Positions 36,486 through 43,307 of a DNA stretch of 64,000 bases are shown piece after piece. Every line of letters starts with the position of its first letter. Positions within the stretch are counted from its first letter, which is position 1. The DNA is from Bacteroidales bacterium UBA3754 (GTDB taxonomy: Bacteria > Bacteroidota > Bacteroidia > Bacteroidales > UBA1715), in NCBI GenBank assembly GCA_002371705.1, contig DFGI01000096.1, positions 20,877 through 84,876 of the forward strand. Direction: 5' to 3'. The notes under the pieces are model-generated. The model ran no database searches. It was given only the letters and a program-made list of their open reading frames with translations, and was not told the DNA's origin. A program made the position numbers and the translations under genes.

Positions 36486-36493
36486 CAAAGATA
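36486..36493 (-). promoter_or_regulatory. TATCTTTG promoter element of nuclease-like gene B
   Basis: Identical in sequence and spacing to the element before copy A; ends five bases from the ATG. Confidence 0.55.
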
Positions 36494-36534
36494 TGGAAAT
36501 AATGAGAAATGCTCAATGCGGAATTATGAAAATA

Positions 36535-36594
36535 AAGAGATTCCTCACTACGCTACGCTTCGTTCGGAATTACGGCCGAAGGGAAGAATCTCTT
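36535..36594. repeat. Hairpin repeat between nfeD and gene B
   Basis: Outer 9-bp stem AAGAGATTC (36535-36543) with GAATCTCTT (36586-36594), inner stem CTTCG/CGAAG. The inner text (CTCACTACGCTACGCTTCG) is of a kind common in Bacteroidota dispersed repeats. Confidence 0.55.
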
Positions 36595-36595
36595 C

Positions 36596-36647
36596 AAAAA
36601 AAGGTGGAGTTTTTATTGAGAAAGGTAAAAACTACTTTTTCTCCACC
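36596..36647 (-). terminator. Terminator of nfeD
   Basis: On the minus strand GGTGGAG (inside the last nfeD codons) pairs with CTCCACC, followed by a T-run; an inner GTTTTTA/TAAAAAC pairing extends it. It shows that the nfeD transcript is closed before the accessory block. Confidence 0.6.
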
Positions 36648-37063
36648 GTCAGTTTTATACTTTCACGGCTGGAAATCACAACAGTCTCACCTTTATGAAT
36701 TTCATCGGAAGAAAGTGCTTCCCATTTGGAACCTTTGAATTCCACTTCGCCACGACCATTGGTGAAATCGGTAAGCGCAACGGCTGTTTTGCCTATATAT
36801 TCATCGGCAAGTTCATCACCACTTTCCTTTGAATTGTTGAAGAATCGATTTCGGAGCATTTTTCTGAAAACCAGCAACAAAACCACCGAACTTACCACAA
36901 ACACAATAAGTTGACCTTCAATTTGTAGCGAAGGGAAAATCCAAGCGGCTATGCCCGTAAGCAACGCGCCACATCCGAAAAACAGCACGATAAGTCCCGG
37001 CAGGATAAGCTCCAATGCCAATCCAATCACGCCGCACAACAACCAAATGGTAACTACGCTCAT
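36632..37063 (-). CDS. NfeD-family membrane protein
   Basis: A 143-residue short NfeD: three to four hydrophobic helices (about 3-75), then an OB-fold domain (about 90-143) with IGKTAVALTDFTNGRGEVEFKG-type strands and EGTxVVI-like GETVVISS. NfeD proteins partner with SPFH/stomatin proteins, and the genes are normally adjacent. Here the SPFH gene is 8.9 kb downstream on the same strand. The start codon overlaps the hisG stop (TAATG), so nfeD is translationally coupled to hisG. Confidence 0.85.
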   Translation of the reverse strand: MSVVTIWLLCGVIGLALELILPGLIVLFFGCGALLTGIAAWIFPSLQIEGQLIVFVVSSVVLLLVFRKMLRNRFFNNSKESGDELADEYIGKTAVALTDFTNGRGEVEFKGSKWEALSSDEIHKGETVVISSRESIKLTVEKK

Positions 37064-37926
37064 TATCGAATCATTTGTTCAATTGGACACACAAGAATGC
37101 CTTCGGCACCAGCTTCGCGGACTTTCTCAATAATATCCCAGAAGTCGTCTTCGTTTATCACCGAATGAACCGAGCTCCAGCCTTCTTCCTTGAGCGGCAT
37201 AACCGTCGGGCTTTTCATACCCGGAAGTAATGCAGTAACTTTGTCGATAGCCGAATTTGGCACGTTCATCAAAATATATTTGTTGCTCGAAGCGGCTTTC
37301 ACAGCCTCAATGCGGAGCATCCATTTATCAAGAATTGCTTGTTTTTCGGCAGACAGATGTTTGTTTCCGATAAGAGCTGCTTCTGATTTATAAATAGTCT
37401 CAACTTCCTTCAAACCATTGCTGAGCAACGTTCCGCCTGTGCTTACAATATCGCAGATTGCGTCGGTCAAACCGATAGTAGGAGCAATTTCTACAGAACC
37501 GCTGATTTCGTGAATTTCGGCTTTCACATTGTTTGCGTCAAGGAATTGTTGCAAAATTCGTGGATACGAAGTCGCAATGCGTTTCCCTTCCAAACTATGT
37601 ATATCGGTGTAATCAAATGCGTTAGGAACTGCGATTGACAAACGGCATCCCGAAAATCCAAGTTTTTTGATGATGTTCACATCTTCGTTTTGCTCGTCGA
37701 TTTCGTTCATTCCCAAAATACCAAAATCAGCGACACCGTCGGCCACGTAGCCAGGAATATCGTCGTCGCGGAGGAAAAGAATTTCCATCGGGAAATTGAA
37801 CGCCTGCGTTTTCAAACGGCTTGAGTTAGAAATGAATTTAATGCCACAGTTCTTGAGCAGCTCGATAGTTTTTTCGCTCAATCTGCCACTTTTTTGAATC
37901 GCTAATTTGATTACTTCTTGTTCCAT
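37063..37926 (-). CDS. hisG: ATP phosphoribosyltransferase, long form
   Basis: HisG catalyses the first step of histidine synthesis, joining ATP and PRPP. The 287 residues match the long, self-regulated form: LAIQKSGRLSEKTIELLKNCG start, DDIPGYVADGVADFGILG, the PRPP loop DAICDIVSTGGTLLSNGL, and a C-terminal ACT-like regulatory domain (about 215-287, ILMNVPNSAIDKVTALLPG, GILVCPIEQMI). No other his gene follows; the next gene is nfeD. A leader peptide and attenuator lie upstream, so expression should follow histidyl-tRNA charging. Confidence 0.95.
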   Translation of the reverse strand: MEQEVIKLAIQKSGRLSEKTIELLKNCGIKFISNSSRLKTQAFNFPMEILFLRDDDIPGYVADGVADFGILGMNEIDEQNEDVNIIKKLGFSGCRLSIAVPNAFDYTDIHSLEGKRIATSYPRILQQFLDANNVKAEIHEISGSVEIAPTIGLTDAICDIVSTGGTLLSNGLKEVETIYKSEAALIGNKHLSAEKQAILDKWMLRIEAVKAASSNKYILMNVPNSAIDKVTALLPGMKSPTVMPLKEEGWSSVHSVINEDDFWDIIEKVREAGAEGILVCPIEQMIR

Positions 37927-37940
37927 ATTTTTATCTTTTC

Positions 37941-37973
37941 AAAAAAAAAGGCCTGCCTGAAGCAAACCTTTTT
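37941..37973 (-). terminator. Attenuator terminator before hisG
   Basis: On the minus strand a 12-bp stem (AAAAAGGTTTGC with GCAGGCCTTTTT, two G-T pairs), loop TTCAG, and nine T. An alternative hairpin CTGAAG (37978-37983) with CTTCAG (37957-37962) encloses the 5' arm and excludes the terminator, the layout expected of an attenuator. Confidence 0.8.
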
Positions 37974-37997
37974 ATGTCTTCAGTTATTTTCCGAGAA

Positions 37998-38021
37998 TTA
38001 TATTGAATGATGATGAATCAT
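37998..38021 (-). CDS. hisL: his operon leader peptide MIHHHSI
   Basis: A seven-codon ORF with three consecutive His codons, about 12 bases into the predicted transcript and upstream of a terminator that precedes hisG. Ribosome stalling at the His codons when charged tRNA-His is low would favour the antiterminator, the classic his attenuation logic. Too short for standard gene callers. Confidence 0.75.
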   Translation of the reverse strand: MIHHHSI

Positions 38022-38038
38022 TTTCGTTTTTGTTTGCA

Positions 38039-38067
38039 CAAAATTATAAAAAATAGTTAGATTACAA
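38039..38067 (-). promoter_or_regulatory. Promoter of the hisL-hisG-nfeD unit
   Basis: TTG (38067-38065), 18-base spacer, then TAATTTTG (38046-38039) on the minus strand. The transcript would start about 12 bases before the leader ATG. Confidence 0.6.
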
Positions 38068-38085
38068 TTTTGAGGACGAAAAATT

Positions 38086-38937
38086 TTACAAAAGCAGTAT
38101 TTGTTTCTCGAAAAAATAATATGGTTTTCCAACAGCGCCAAAACCTTCGTAAAATCGTCGCACGCCGTCAATTTCCGATCCCTCAAAATCAAGAATCATA
38201 TTTGAGCCAGCATATTTACGAATCAGTGTGTCAATTAATAAGAACATTGCAGAATATTTCTTGCCCAATACTGAACTTGCAGGGAACAAATAATACAATC
38301 GGGACTTTGTTTTCAAAAAAATAGCGACGGCATATTTCTCTTCTCCACGACGAACTTCATAAACTTCACTTTCACAAGCGTTTACCAAGGTTCTTATTTG
38401 TTTCTCGTGTTGAGTATAGTTTTTTTGTTCATCCATCGTAAAGAAAAATTGCAACACAGAGTCAACACTGTTTGTTTGCACGCATTCCAAATTGTTTTCC
38501 TGTGCTTTTTTACAATTACGGCGAGCATTTTCAGAATACGCAGAAACCAAATCGGCGTATGATTTTGACAAATCGAGAGTGTAATTCCATCGTTGTTTTT
38601 CCGAGCCAAACAACGGCATTGACAAATTAATCCGTATGCTTTTGAATTTGAGAATTTCTGTACGGAACAAATTTAATTCATTCGGCAACAACGACCGTTG
38701 AGAATATATGCTGTATTGTTGCGAAAAAATTGGTTGAACAAGATATTTCAAACATACTTTTCTTTTCACCGGCAACGGCATCACCGCTTCGTAATCGTTG
38801 AGAATCAAGCCATGCCAATCGGGACAGACAATAGTAAGAAACGTTGAGAGAGCATACACATCAGCACAATGAGAACATTGCACCAACGCGTCCCATTTTT
38901 GTTTATCAATTGCGCTATTGTGTAATCTGCGAATCAC
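38086..38937 (-). CDS. GNAT/FemAB-like acyltransferase
   Basis: A 283-residue protein without signal peptide. WNYTLDLSKSYADLVSAYSENARRNCKKAQENNLE around residues 115-150 is the pattern of FemAB/BioF2-like aminoacyl- or acyltransferases (two fused GNAT folds), and the C-terminus (FEGSEIDGVRRFYEGFGAVGKPYYFFEK) matches the second GNAT half where the acceptor binds. The substrate cannot be read from sequence. Its start overlaps the stop of the upstream 122-aa gene by four bases, so the two are coupled. Confidence 0.65.
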   Translation of the reverse strand: MIRRLHNSAIDKQKWDALVQCSHCADVYALSTFLTIVCPDWHGLILNDYEAVMPLPVKRKVCLKYLVQPIFSQQYSIYSQRSLLPNELNLFRTEILKFKSIRINLSMPLFGSEKQRWNYTLDLSKSYADLVSAYSENARRNCKKAQENNLECVQTNSVDSVLQFFFTMDEQKNYTQHEKQIRTLVNACESEVYEVRRGEEKYAVAIFLKTKSRLYYLFPASSVLGKKYSAMFLLIDTLIRKYAGSNMILDFEGSEIDGVRRFYEGFGAVGKPYYFFEKQILLL

Positions 38938-39302
38938 CGTTTTCTATCACGTTTTTTAGCAGCCCGTTTGCTTTTGAGCGGCGGTTTATGATGATTATAC
39001 GCTTCAGATTTCTTTTTATCCTTTTTCATTTTTTTACGCGTCTTTTTGTCCTGAATTTCTTTGTGATGTTTTCTATATTCTTTATCCTTTCGATTTTCAC
39101 GGTGACGCATCATCCGCTGCTGTTCCTTGTCGCTTGGCTGGCTTTGCATTATCTGCGTTTCCATCCGTACTTCCTCTTCCAACTCCTCGTCATATTCCGC
39201 TGCGTCATCTTTCGGGATAAACGCCTTTTTTCTTCCCCCTTGTGCTTCCGCAACCGACCACGACAGCACAACTAAACTTACAATAAGAATTAATCGTTTC
39301 AT
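38934..39302 (-). CDS. Small, highly charged exported protein
   Basis: 122 residues: signal peptide (MKRLILIVSLVVLSWSVAEAQ), an acidic stretch (DDAAEYDEELEEEV), then a strongly basic Lys/Arg/His-rich tail to the C-terminus (RKKMKKDKKK, KSKRAAKKRDRKR). Similar low-complexity exported proteins occur in Bacteroidota; I know of no function. It is the first gene of a two-gene unit with the acyltransferase-like gene. Confidence 0.65.
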   Translation of the reverse strand: MKRLILIVSLVVLSWSVAEAQGGRKKAFIPKDDAAEYDEELEEEVRMETQIMQSQPSDKEQQRMMRHRENRKDKEYRKHHKEIQDKKTRKKMKKDKKKSEAYNHHKPPLKSKRAAKKRDRKR

Positions 39303-39319
39303 ATAAATTTATATTTTTA

Positions 39320-39327
39320 CAAAGGTA
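39320..39327 (-). promoter_or_regulatory. TACCTTTG promoter element for the 122-aa gene
   Basis: A perfect TAnnTTTG match 17 bases before the ATG, lying between divergent genes. Confidence 0.5.
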
Positions 39328-39341
39328 AAAATTTGGTTGAG

Positions 39342-39797
39342 ATGCATAGCAAAAAATACATTTTTGGGCTGATTATTTGTGTTTTATTGACGAATTCCTG
39401 CAAAAAGCACGACAATCCTGTGCCTGTCACAAGTCTTACATATACAATTTACAATATCGAAAGCGATCCACGTTATGAAAGTCTGCGAACGCCCGACGGT
39501 TCAGCAATATTGGAATGTGGGACGCTTTGCGCTGGCTATAATTGCAACGGAGTGATTATTTACCGCCAGAAAACCGCTGGTTCCGTTGACGATTTCCGAG
39601 CTTTTGACCGCACGTGTACGCACGAGGCAAATGCCTGTGCAATGGAGATTGATAAAAACTGGTCTTTTATTTTGAAGTGTCCGTGTTGTGGTTCGGAATT
39701 CAATATGAATGGCGGATATATGGAAAAAGGACCCGCAGAGTATCCGCTACGGGAATTCAATTGTGATTTTTACAATGGAGATTTGCGAATCTACTAA
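39342..39797 (+). CDS. Rieske-like lipoprotein with altered ligand set
   Basis: A 151-residue lipoprotein (lipobox VLLTNSC, Cys about 20). The fold of a Rieske [2Fe-2S] protein is suggested by FDRTCTHEAN (C-T-H, first ligand pair), then CPCCGSEFNMNGGYMEKGPAEYPLREF. In a standard centre the second pair is CPxH; here His is replaced by Cys (CPCC), so the cluster may be absent or altered. I start at ATG 39342; the longer frame begins at a TTG. It converges on the membrane-protein gene downstream, with stops overlapping by four bases. Confidence 0.65.
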   Translation: MHSKKYIFGLIICVLLTNSCKKHDNPVPVTSLTYTIYNIESDPRYESLRTPDGSAILECGTLCAGYNCNGVIIYRQKTAGSVDDFRAFDRTCTHEANACAMEIDKNWSFILKCPCCGSEFNMNGGYMEKGPAEYPLREFNCDFYNGDLRIY

Positions 39798-40501
39798 TTT
39801 GCCTTTATCAATTCTTCCATTGGTATGTCGGTAAGTTTTGTGATTTGTTTGAAAACATAAAACATAACGAACACCAATATCAAGGTACAGGGGACAGCAA
39901 TCACAGGAAAGCTCAAGCCCGTCAGTCTTCCTATTTCTGCCGTATAGGCTTCCGTTCCCGGCTGGCTTTGAAGTAAAATGCGTGCCAGGGTAAAATTCAG
40001 TACAGACGACAGCAAAAACGAGCCAACAACCCAATACGAAGCCTTACGGAACATGGTGTCGAATTCCTGTTTTTTATTTCGCTCGGCTAAAACCGTATTC
40101 ACACGTTCCATATCAACAACATCTTCATTGAACAACAGAGTAGATACAACGTTTCGGTTGAGTTTTATCGAAATGAAAATAAATATTGCTATCACAAGAG
40201 GAACAGACGCTTCTTTTATCGCCAACAAAAGAGGATTTAGTTCCAACAGGCCAAACGTGCCAGTCAGCAACACGCTCACAAATCCCAAAACGGAAATAAA
40301 ATTAACTTTTTTAGAGCGGAAAAAATCAGCAATACCATAGCCTAACGGAAAAAGCAAAGCAATTGCCAAGCTATATTTTGGACCTAACGCAAAAGTACCT
40401 TCGGTTCCATTCATTTTTGTCATTATGATTACAGGAATCACAATGTTACACAATAAGTTAAGTAAAATATTTTCCTTTTTTTTTCCGCTTGTTTGTTCCA
40501 T
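39794..40501 (-). CDS. VC0807-type membrane protein of unknown function
   Basis: A 235-residue polytopic protein with about six hydrophobic segments. SLAIALLFPLGYGIADFFRSKKVNFIS followed by LEL, and KASYWVVGSFLLSSVLNFTLARI, resemble the VC0807 family related to intracellular septation-type proteins; function unknown. I use ATG 40501 rather than 40531 because the upstream ATG lies inside the terminator hairpin of the SusE-position gene. Confidence 0.6.
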   Translation of the reverse strand: MEQTSGKKKENILLNLLCNIVIPVIIMTKMNGTEGTFALGPKYSLAIALLFPLGYGIADFFRSKKVNFISVLGFVSVLLTGTFGLLELNPLLLAIKEASVPLVIAIFIFISIKLNRNVVSTLLFNEDVVDMERVNTVLAERNKKQEFDTMFRKASYWVVGSFLLSSVLNFTLARILLQSQPGTEAYTAEIGRLTGLSFPVIAVPCTLILVFVMFYVFKQITKLTDIPMEELIKAN

Positions 40502-40513
40502 AACTATAGGCAT

Positions 40514-40544
40514 AAAAAAAGCACCTTCCATTTCTGGAAGGTGC
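40514..40544 (-). terminator. Terminator of the SusCD operon
   Basis: A perfect 10-bp stem GCACCTTCCA / TGGAAGGTGC with loop of four and a T7 run on the minus strand, 18 bases after the stop of the lipoprotein gene. Confidence 0.85.
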
Positions 40545-40561
40545 CAAGTTAGAATCTTCGA

Positions 40562-41545
40562 CTATTCTGCTTCAATAGCTTTAAATGTATAGTCTTTAGT
40601 ATATTGGGTGCCCTCAACTAATTGAGTCTTATCGTTTGGATATGCAATATAACCTTTTGAATCAACTCCCTCATCACCAATAGCTTTGTCAGCATAGCTG
40701 TTTAAGTAGCCTTCCTTAACAGCACTTTGCGAAGCCAAAGTCAATACAGGTGATTTAGTCAAATCAACTGTCCACGCATATTGTTTATTTCTAACGTTAT
40801 ACGTGAAAGTTCCTTGATCAGAGAACGGAATACACTTGTTGACTTTCAATGTTATTTCACATTTTGACACATCCAAGCCTTTGTTATATGTAACAATAAT
40901 ACCTGGAGTTTCATAGTCAACTTCGTAATCGCCACCCGTTTTATTGGTTGTGGAAATTTTTTTAGATCCAATTTTGAATTGAATTGCGTAGTTTTTTCCA
41001 CCACCTTCATTATATGGGTCATTCATATCCCACAAATCTGTTTGAGTGTCAACCACTTCAATTGAGTATGGACCAGCCTTAATTTCCTTATATTCACCCG
41101 ATTCGTAATCATAGTTACGAGCGGTACAATACATTTGGAAAGGCGAAGACGATGGAGATATCGAGTTGAAATTATATGTTTTCATAAAACGACCTTTACC
41201 ATCGCGAGTTGACAACGCAACACCAGTTGCTTTTTTTGCAACATTGTTTACTGTGTCTTTTTTCAAATCGTCAGATAGCTCTCTGTCTTCATACGCGTGT
41301 CCTGGTTCTCCAGTCCAAACCACATAGGAATTTGCAGATGCATCATTTGCAACAAAGCATATCTGGTCGCTTAATTCAATTGTCTTAGGATTCTTGCTTG
41401 CCTTCGACAAGTCAATCATATTTGCAGAATAATCAGAATAGTAGTACCAAGAGAAATCTGCCGATTCTGGTTCTTTTACGTGTTTACACGATGTAATACC
41501 TGCAATTACGAATGCTGCTATTACTGCTATACTATATTTTCTCAT
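40562..41545 (-). CDS. SusE-position surface lipoprotein
   Basis: A 327-residue lipoprotein (lipobox AGITSC, Cys about 20) with an Asp/Ser-rich start, a pattern seen in surface-exposed lipoproteins. No SusE/SusF domain is recognisable with confidence; the naming rests on its place directly after susD (20-base gap) and before the operon terminator. It is probably a cell-surface glycan- or ligand-binding protein that helps the SusCD transporter. The C-terminal half has strand-rich segments (ITLKVNKCIPF, YAWTVDLTKSPVLTL). Confidence 0.6.
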   Translation of the reverse strand: MRKYSIAVIAAFVIAGITSCKHVKEPESADFSWYYYSDYSANMIDLSKASKNPKTIELSDQICFVANDASANSYVVWTGEPGHAYEDRELSDDLKKDTVNNVAKKATGVALSTRDGKGRFMKTYNFNSISPSSSPFQMYCTARNYDYESGEYKEIKAGPYSIEVVDTQTDLWDMNDPYNEGGGKNYAIQFKIGSKKISTTNKTGGDYEVDYETPGIIVTYNKGLDVSKCEITLKVNKCIPFSDQGTFTYNVRNKQYAWTVDLTKSPVLTLASQSAVKEGYLNSYADKAIGDEGVDSKGYIAYPNDKTQLVEGTQYTKDYTFKAIEAE

Positions 41546-41565
41546 ATCAATTTCCTCCTATTTTA

Positions 41566-43290
41566 TTAATAACCAGGATTTTGTTTCAAATTACCACCCG
41601 AATGAAGAATGATTTCAGCCTGTGGAATTGGCCAACGGCCCTTTGTAGCTGGGTTATATTGGAATGTATTCCCAGCGATATCCTCAGTTCTGAATTTGTC
41701 AGTTAAATCCCAACGAACCAAGTCCCAGAAACGTTCTGCTTCACCATACATTTCAACACGACGTTCATTTTGAACTTTAGCCAAATCAATTGAAGTCAAG
41801 TCGGCTGGAGTAGCAGCTTCAGCATACGTATAGCAGGCAGAAGTTGTTCCCGATTTTGTGTAATCAATTGTTCTCGCACTCTTACGAGCTCTTTCACGCA
41901 ACTTGTTTACCAATTGAAGAGCAACATCATCATGTCCTGATTGAACACCTGCTTCAGCAGCAATCAACAGTACATCAGCCCAACGAAGAATGATGTTATT
42001 CTTTCCTGAACATTGAGAGTTGTTTCCGCTATTGCAGAGCAATGTACTCAATTGACTCTTCTTCATGTTGTAGTAACCAGTTGACCAGTCAACTTTTCCA
42101 ATAGCATACCAGCCTTCACCATTACCAAAGTTAGTTGGCTTAATCCAAGCTGCGGTATCCAAATTCAAACGAGTGATTGTGCTGTTGATAGTTCCATTAC
42201 CGTGAGGAGATGCGACAATCATAGTTGCGCGGGCATCACCATCTTCAAACGCATTCAAAAGATCTTGAGTTGGCATTGCAAAACCATACCCTAAACCATC
42301 TTGCAATTGTTGTTCTTTCTTGTCAGCATTCCAATAGTAACGAGGAGCGACATACAAAGGAAGAATTGAGCCATCACCTTGACGACCGTATTGAGAACCA
42401 GCTATATGCTGAACAGACAGAATCACTTCTTTGCTTTGTTCAAAAGATTCTCCGTAGATATCGAACACATCTTGATAGTGTGATTGCAATGCATAACGAG
42501 AGCCATCAGCTTCTTTATACAAATCATAGGCTGTGTTGAATGCCTTTTCAAAATCACCAGATGTACTACAGAAGTTTGCTCTGTACAAATACGCTTTTGC
42601 CAAGAATGCACGAGCAGCACCGTTTGTTACTTTACCAGGAGCAGAAGCGACCATTGGAAGATCATCTTTAATTGCCTCCAACTCTTTAATAATAAAATCG
42701 TACTGTGCACGAACTTGTTTATTACCTTCTTCATCATCACCATCCTGGCGGTTTCCTAAATCAGCAGCATCAGCCACAGAAACAGATTTTTCACTGAGAA
42801 TAACTGGACCAAAAACCTTAGTTAATTGAAAATAATACCAAGCGCGAAGGAAACGAACTTCAGCACGCATTCTTTTGTGTGCGGCAGAAGACTTACCCTC
42901 GGTGGAATTAAGCATTGCGTTTGCACGTGCAATTGCAATATAACCAGCATCCCAAACACCAGTCATTACAGTACTACGGTCTGTAGCTTCAAACACAGCC
43001 AATTGACCACTTTTATCCCAGTCATCACCAGTTTTATATGTAGCTAATGCATTTGCGCCACCACGCTCAAAATCGTCACTACAAATATCACCAATTTTCC
43101 ATAAGAATTCATCATGCATTTCGAACCAACCAAGCGGGTCGTAGATTGCATTTACCGCCAACTGACATTGGTCGGGGTCATTATAATAGGTTGCGCTACT
43201 GGAAACTCCTAGAGGATCCTTCGTTATAAAATCTTCGGTACAAGAATATAACCCTAACGCAGCGATTAATACTATTGCTATTCTTTTCAT
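41566..43290 (-). CDS. SusD/RagB-family lipoprotein
   Basis: A 574-residue surface lipoprotein (LYSC lipobox, Cys about 16) that caps the SusC channel and binds the nutrient. Family marks: DFITKDPLGVSSSATYYNDPDQ, the TPR-like RMRAEVRFLRAWYYFQLTKVFGPV helix (about 140-165), NNIILRWADVLLIAAEA (about 430) and the C-terminal RRVEMYGEAERFWDLVRWD, then FQYNPATKGRWPIPQAEI. It follows susC by 17 bases. No enzyme gene is nearby, so peptide, protein-linked or other substrates are as likely as a polysaccharide. Confidence 0.93.
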   Translation of the reverse strand: MKRIAIVLIAALGLYSCTEDFITKDPLGVSSSATYYNDPDQCQLAVNAIYDPLGWFEMHDEFLWKIGDICSDDFERGGANALATYKTGDDWDKSGQLAVFEATDRSTVMTGVWDAGYIAIARANAMLNSTEGKSSAAHKRMRAEVRFLRAWYYFQLTKVFGPVILSEKSVSVADAADLGNRQDGDDEEGNKQVRAQYDFIIKELEAIKDDLPMVASAPGKVTNGAARAFLAKAYLYRANFCSTSGDFEKAFNTAYDLYKEADGSRYALQSHYQDVFDIYGESFEQSKEVILSVQHIAGSQYGRQGDGSILPLYVAPRYYWNADKKEQQLQDGLGYGFAMPTQDLLNAFEDGDARATMIVASPHGNGTINSTITRLNLDTAAWIKPTNFGNGEGWYAIGKVDWSTGYYNMKKSQLSTLLCNSGNNSQCSGKNNIILRWADVLLIAAEAGVQSGHDDVALQLVNKLRERARKSARTIDYTKSGTTSACYTYAEAATPADLTSIDLAKVQNERRVEMYGEAERFWDLVRWDLTDKFRTEDIAGNTFQYNPATKGRWPIPQAEIILHSGGNLKQNPGY

Positions 43291-43307
43291 ATTATTATGC
43301 TATTTTA

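Noticed and set aside
26800..37063. The accessory block as a transposon or prophage
   Set aside because: No transposase, integrase, terminal inverted repeats spanning the block or phage genes were found; the palindromes flank only the 2083-aa gene.
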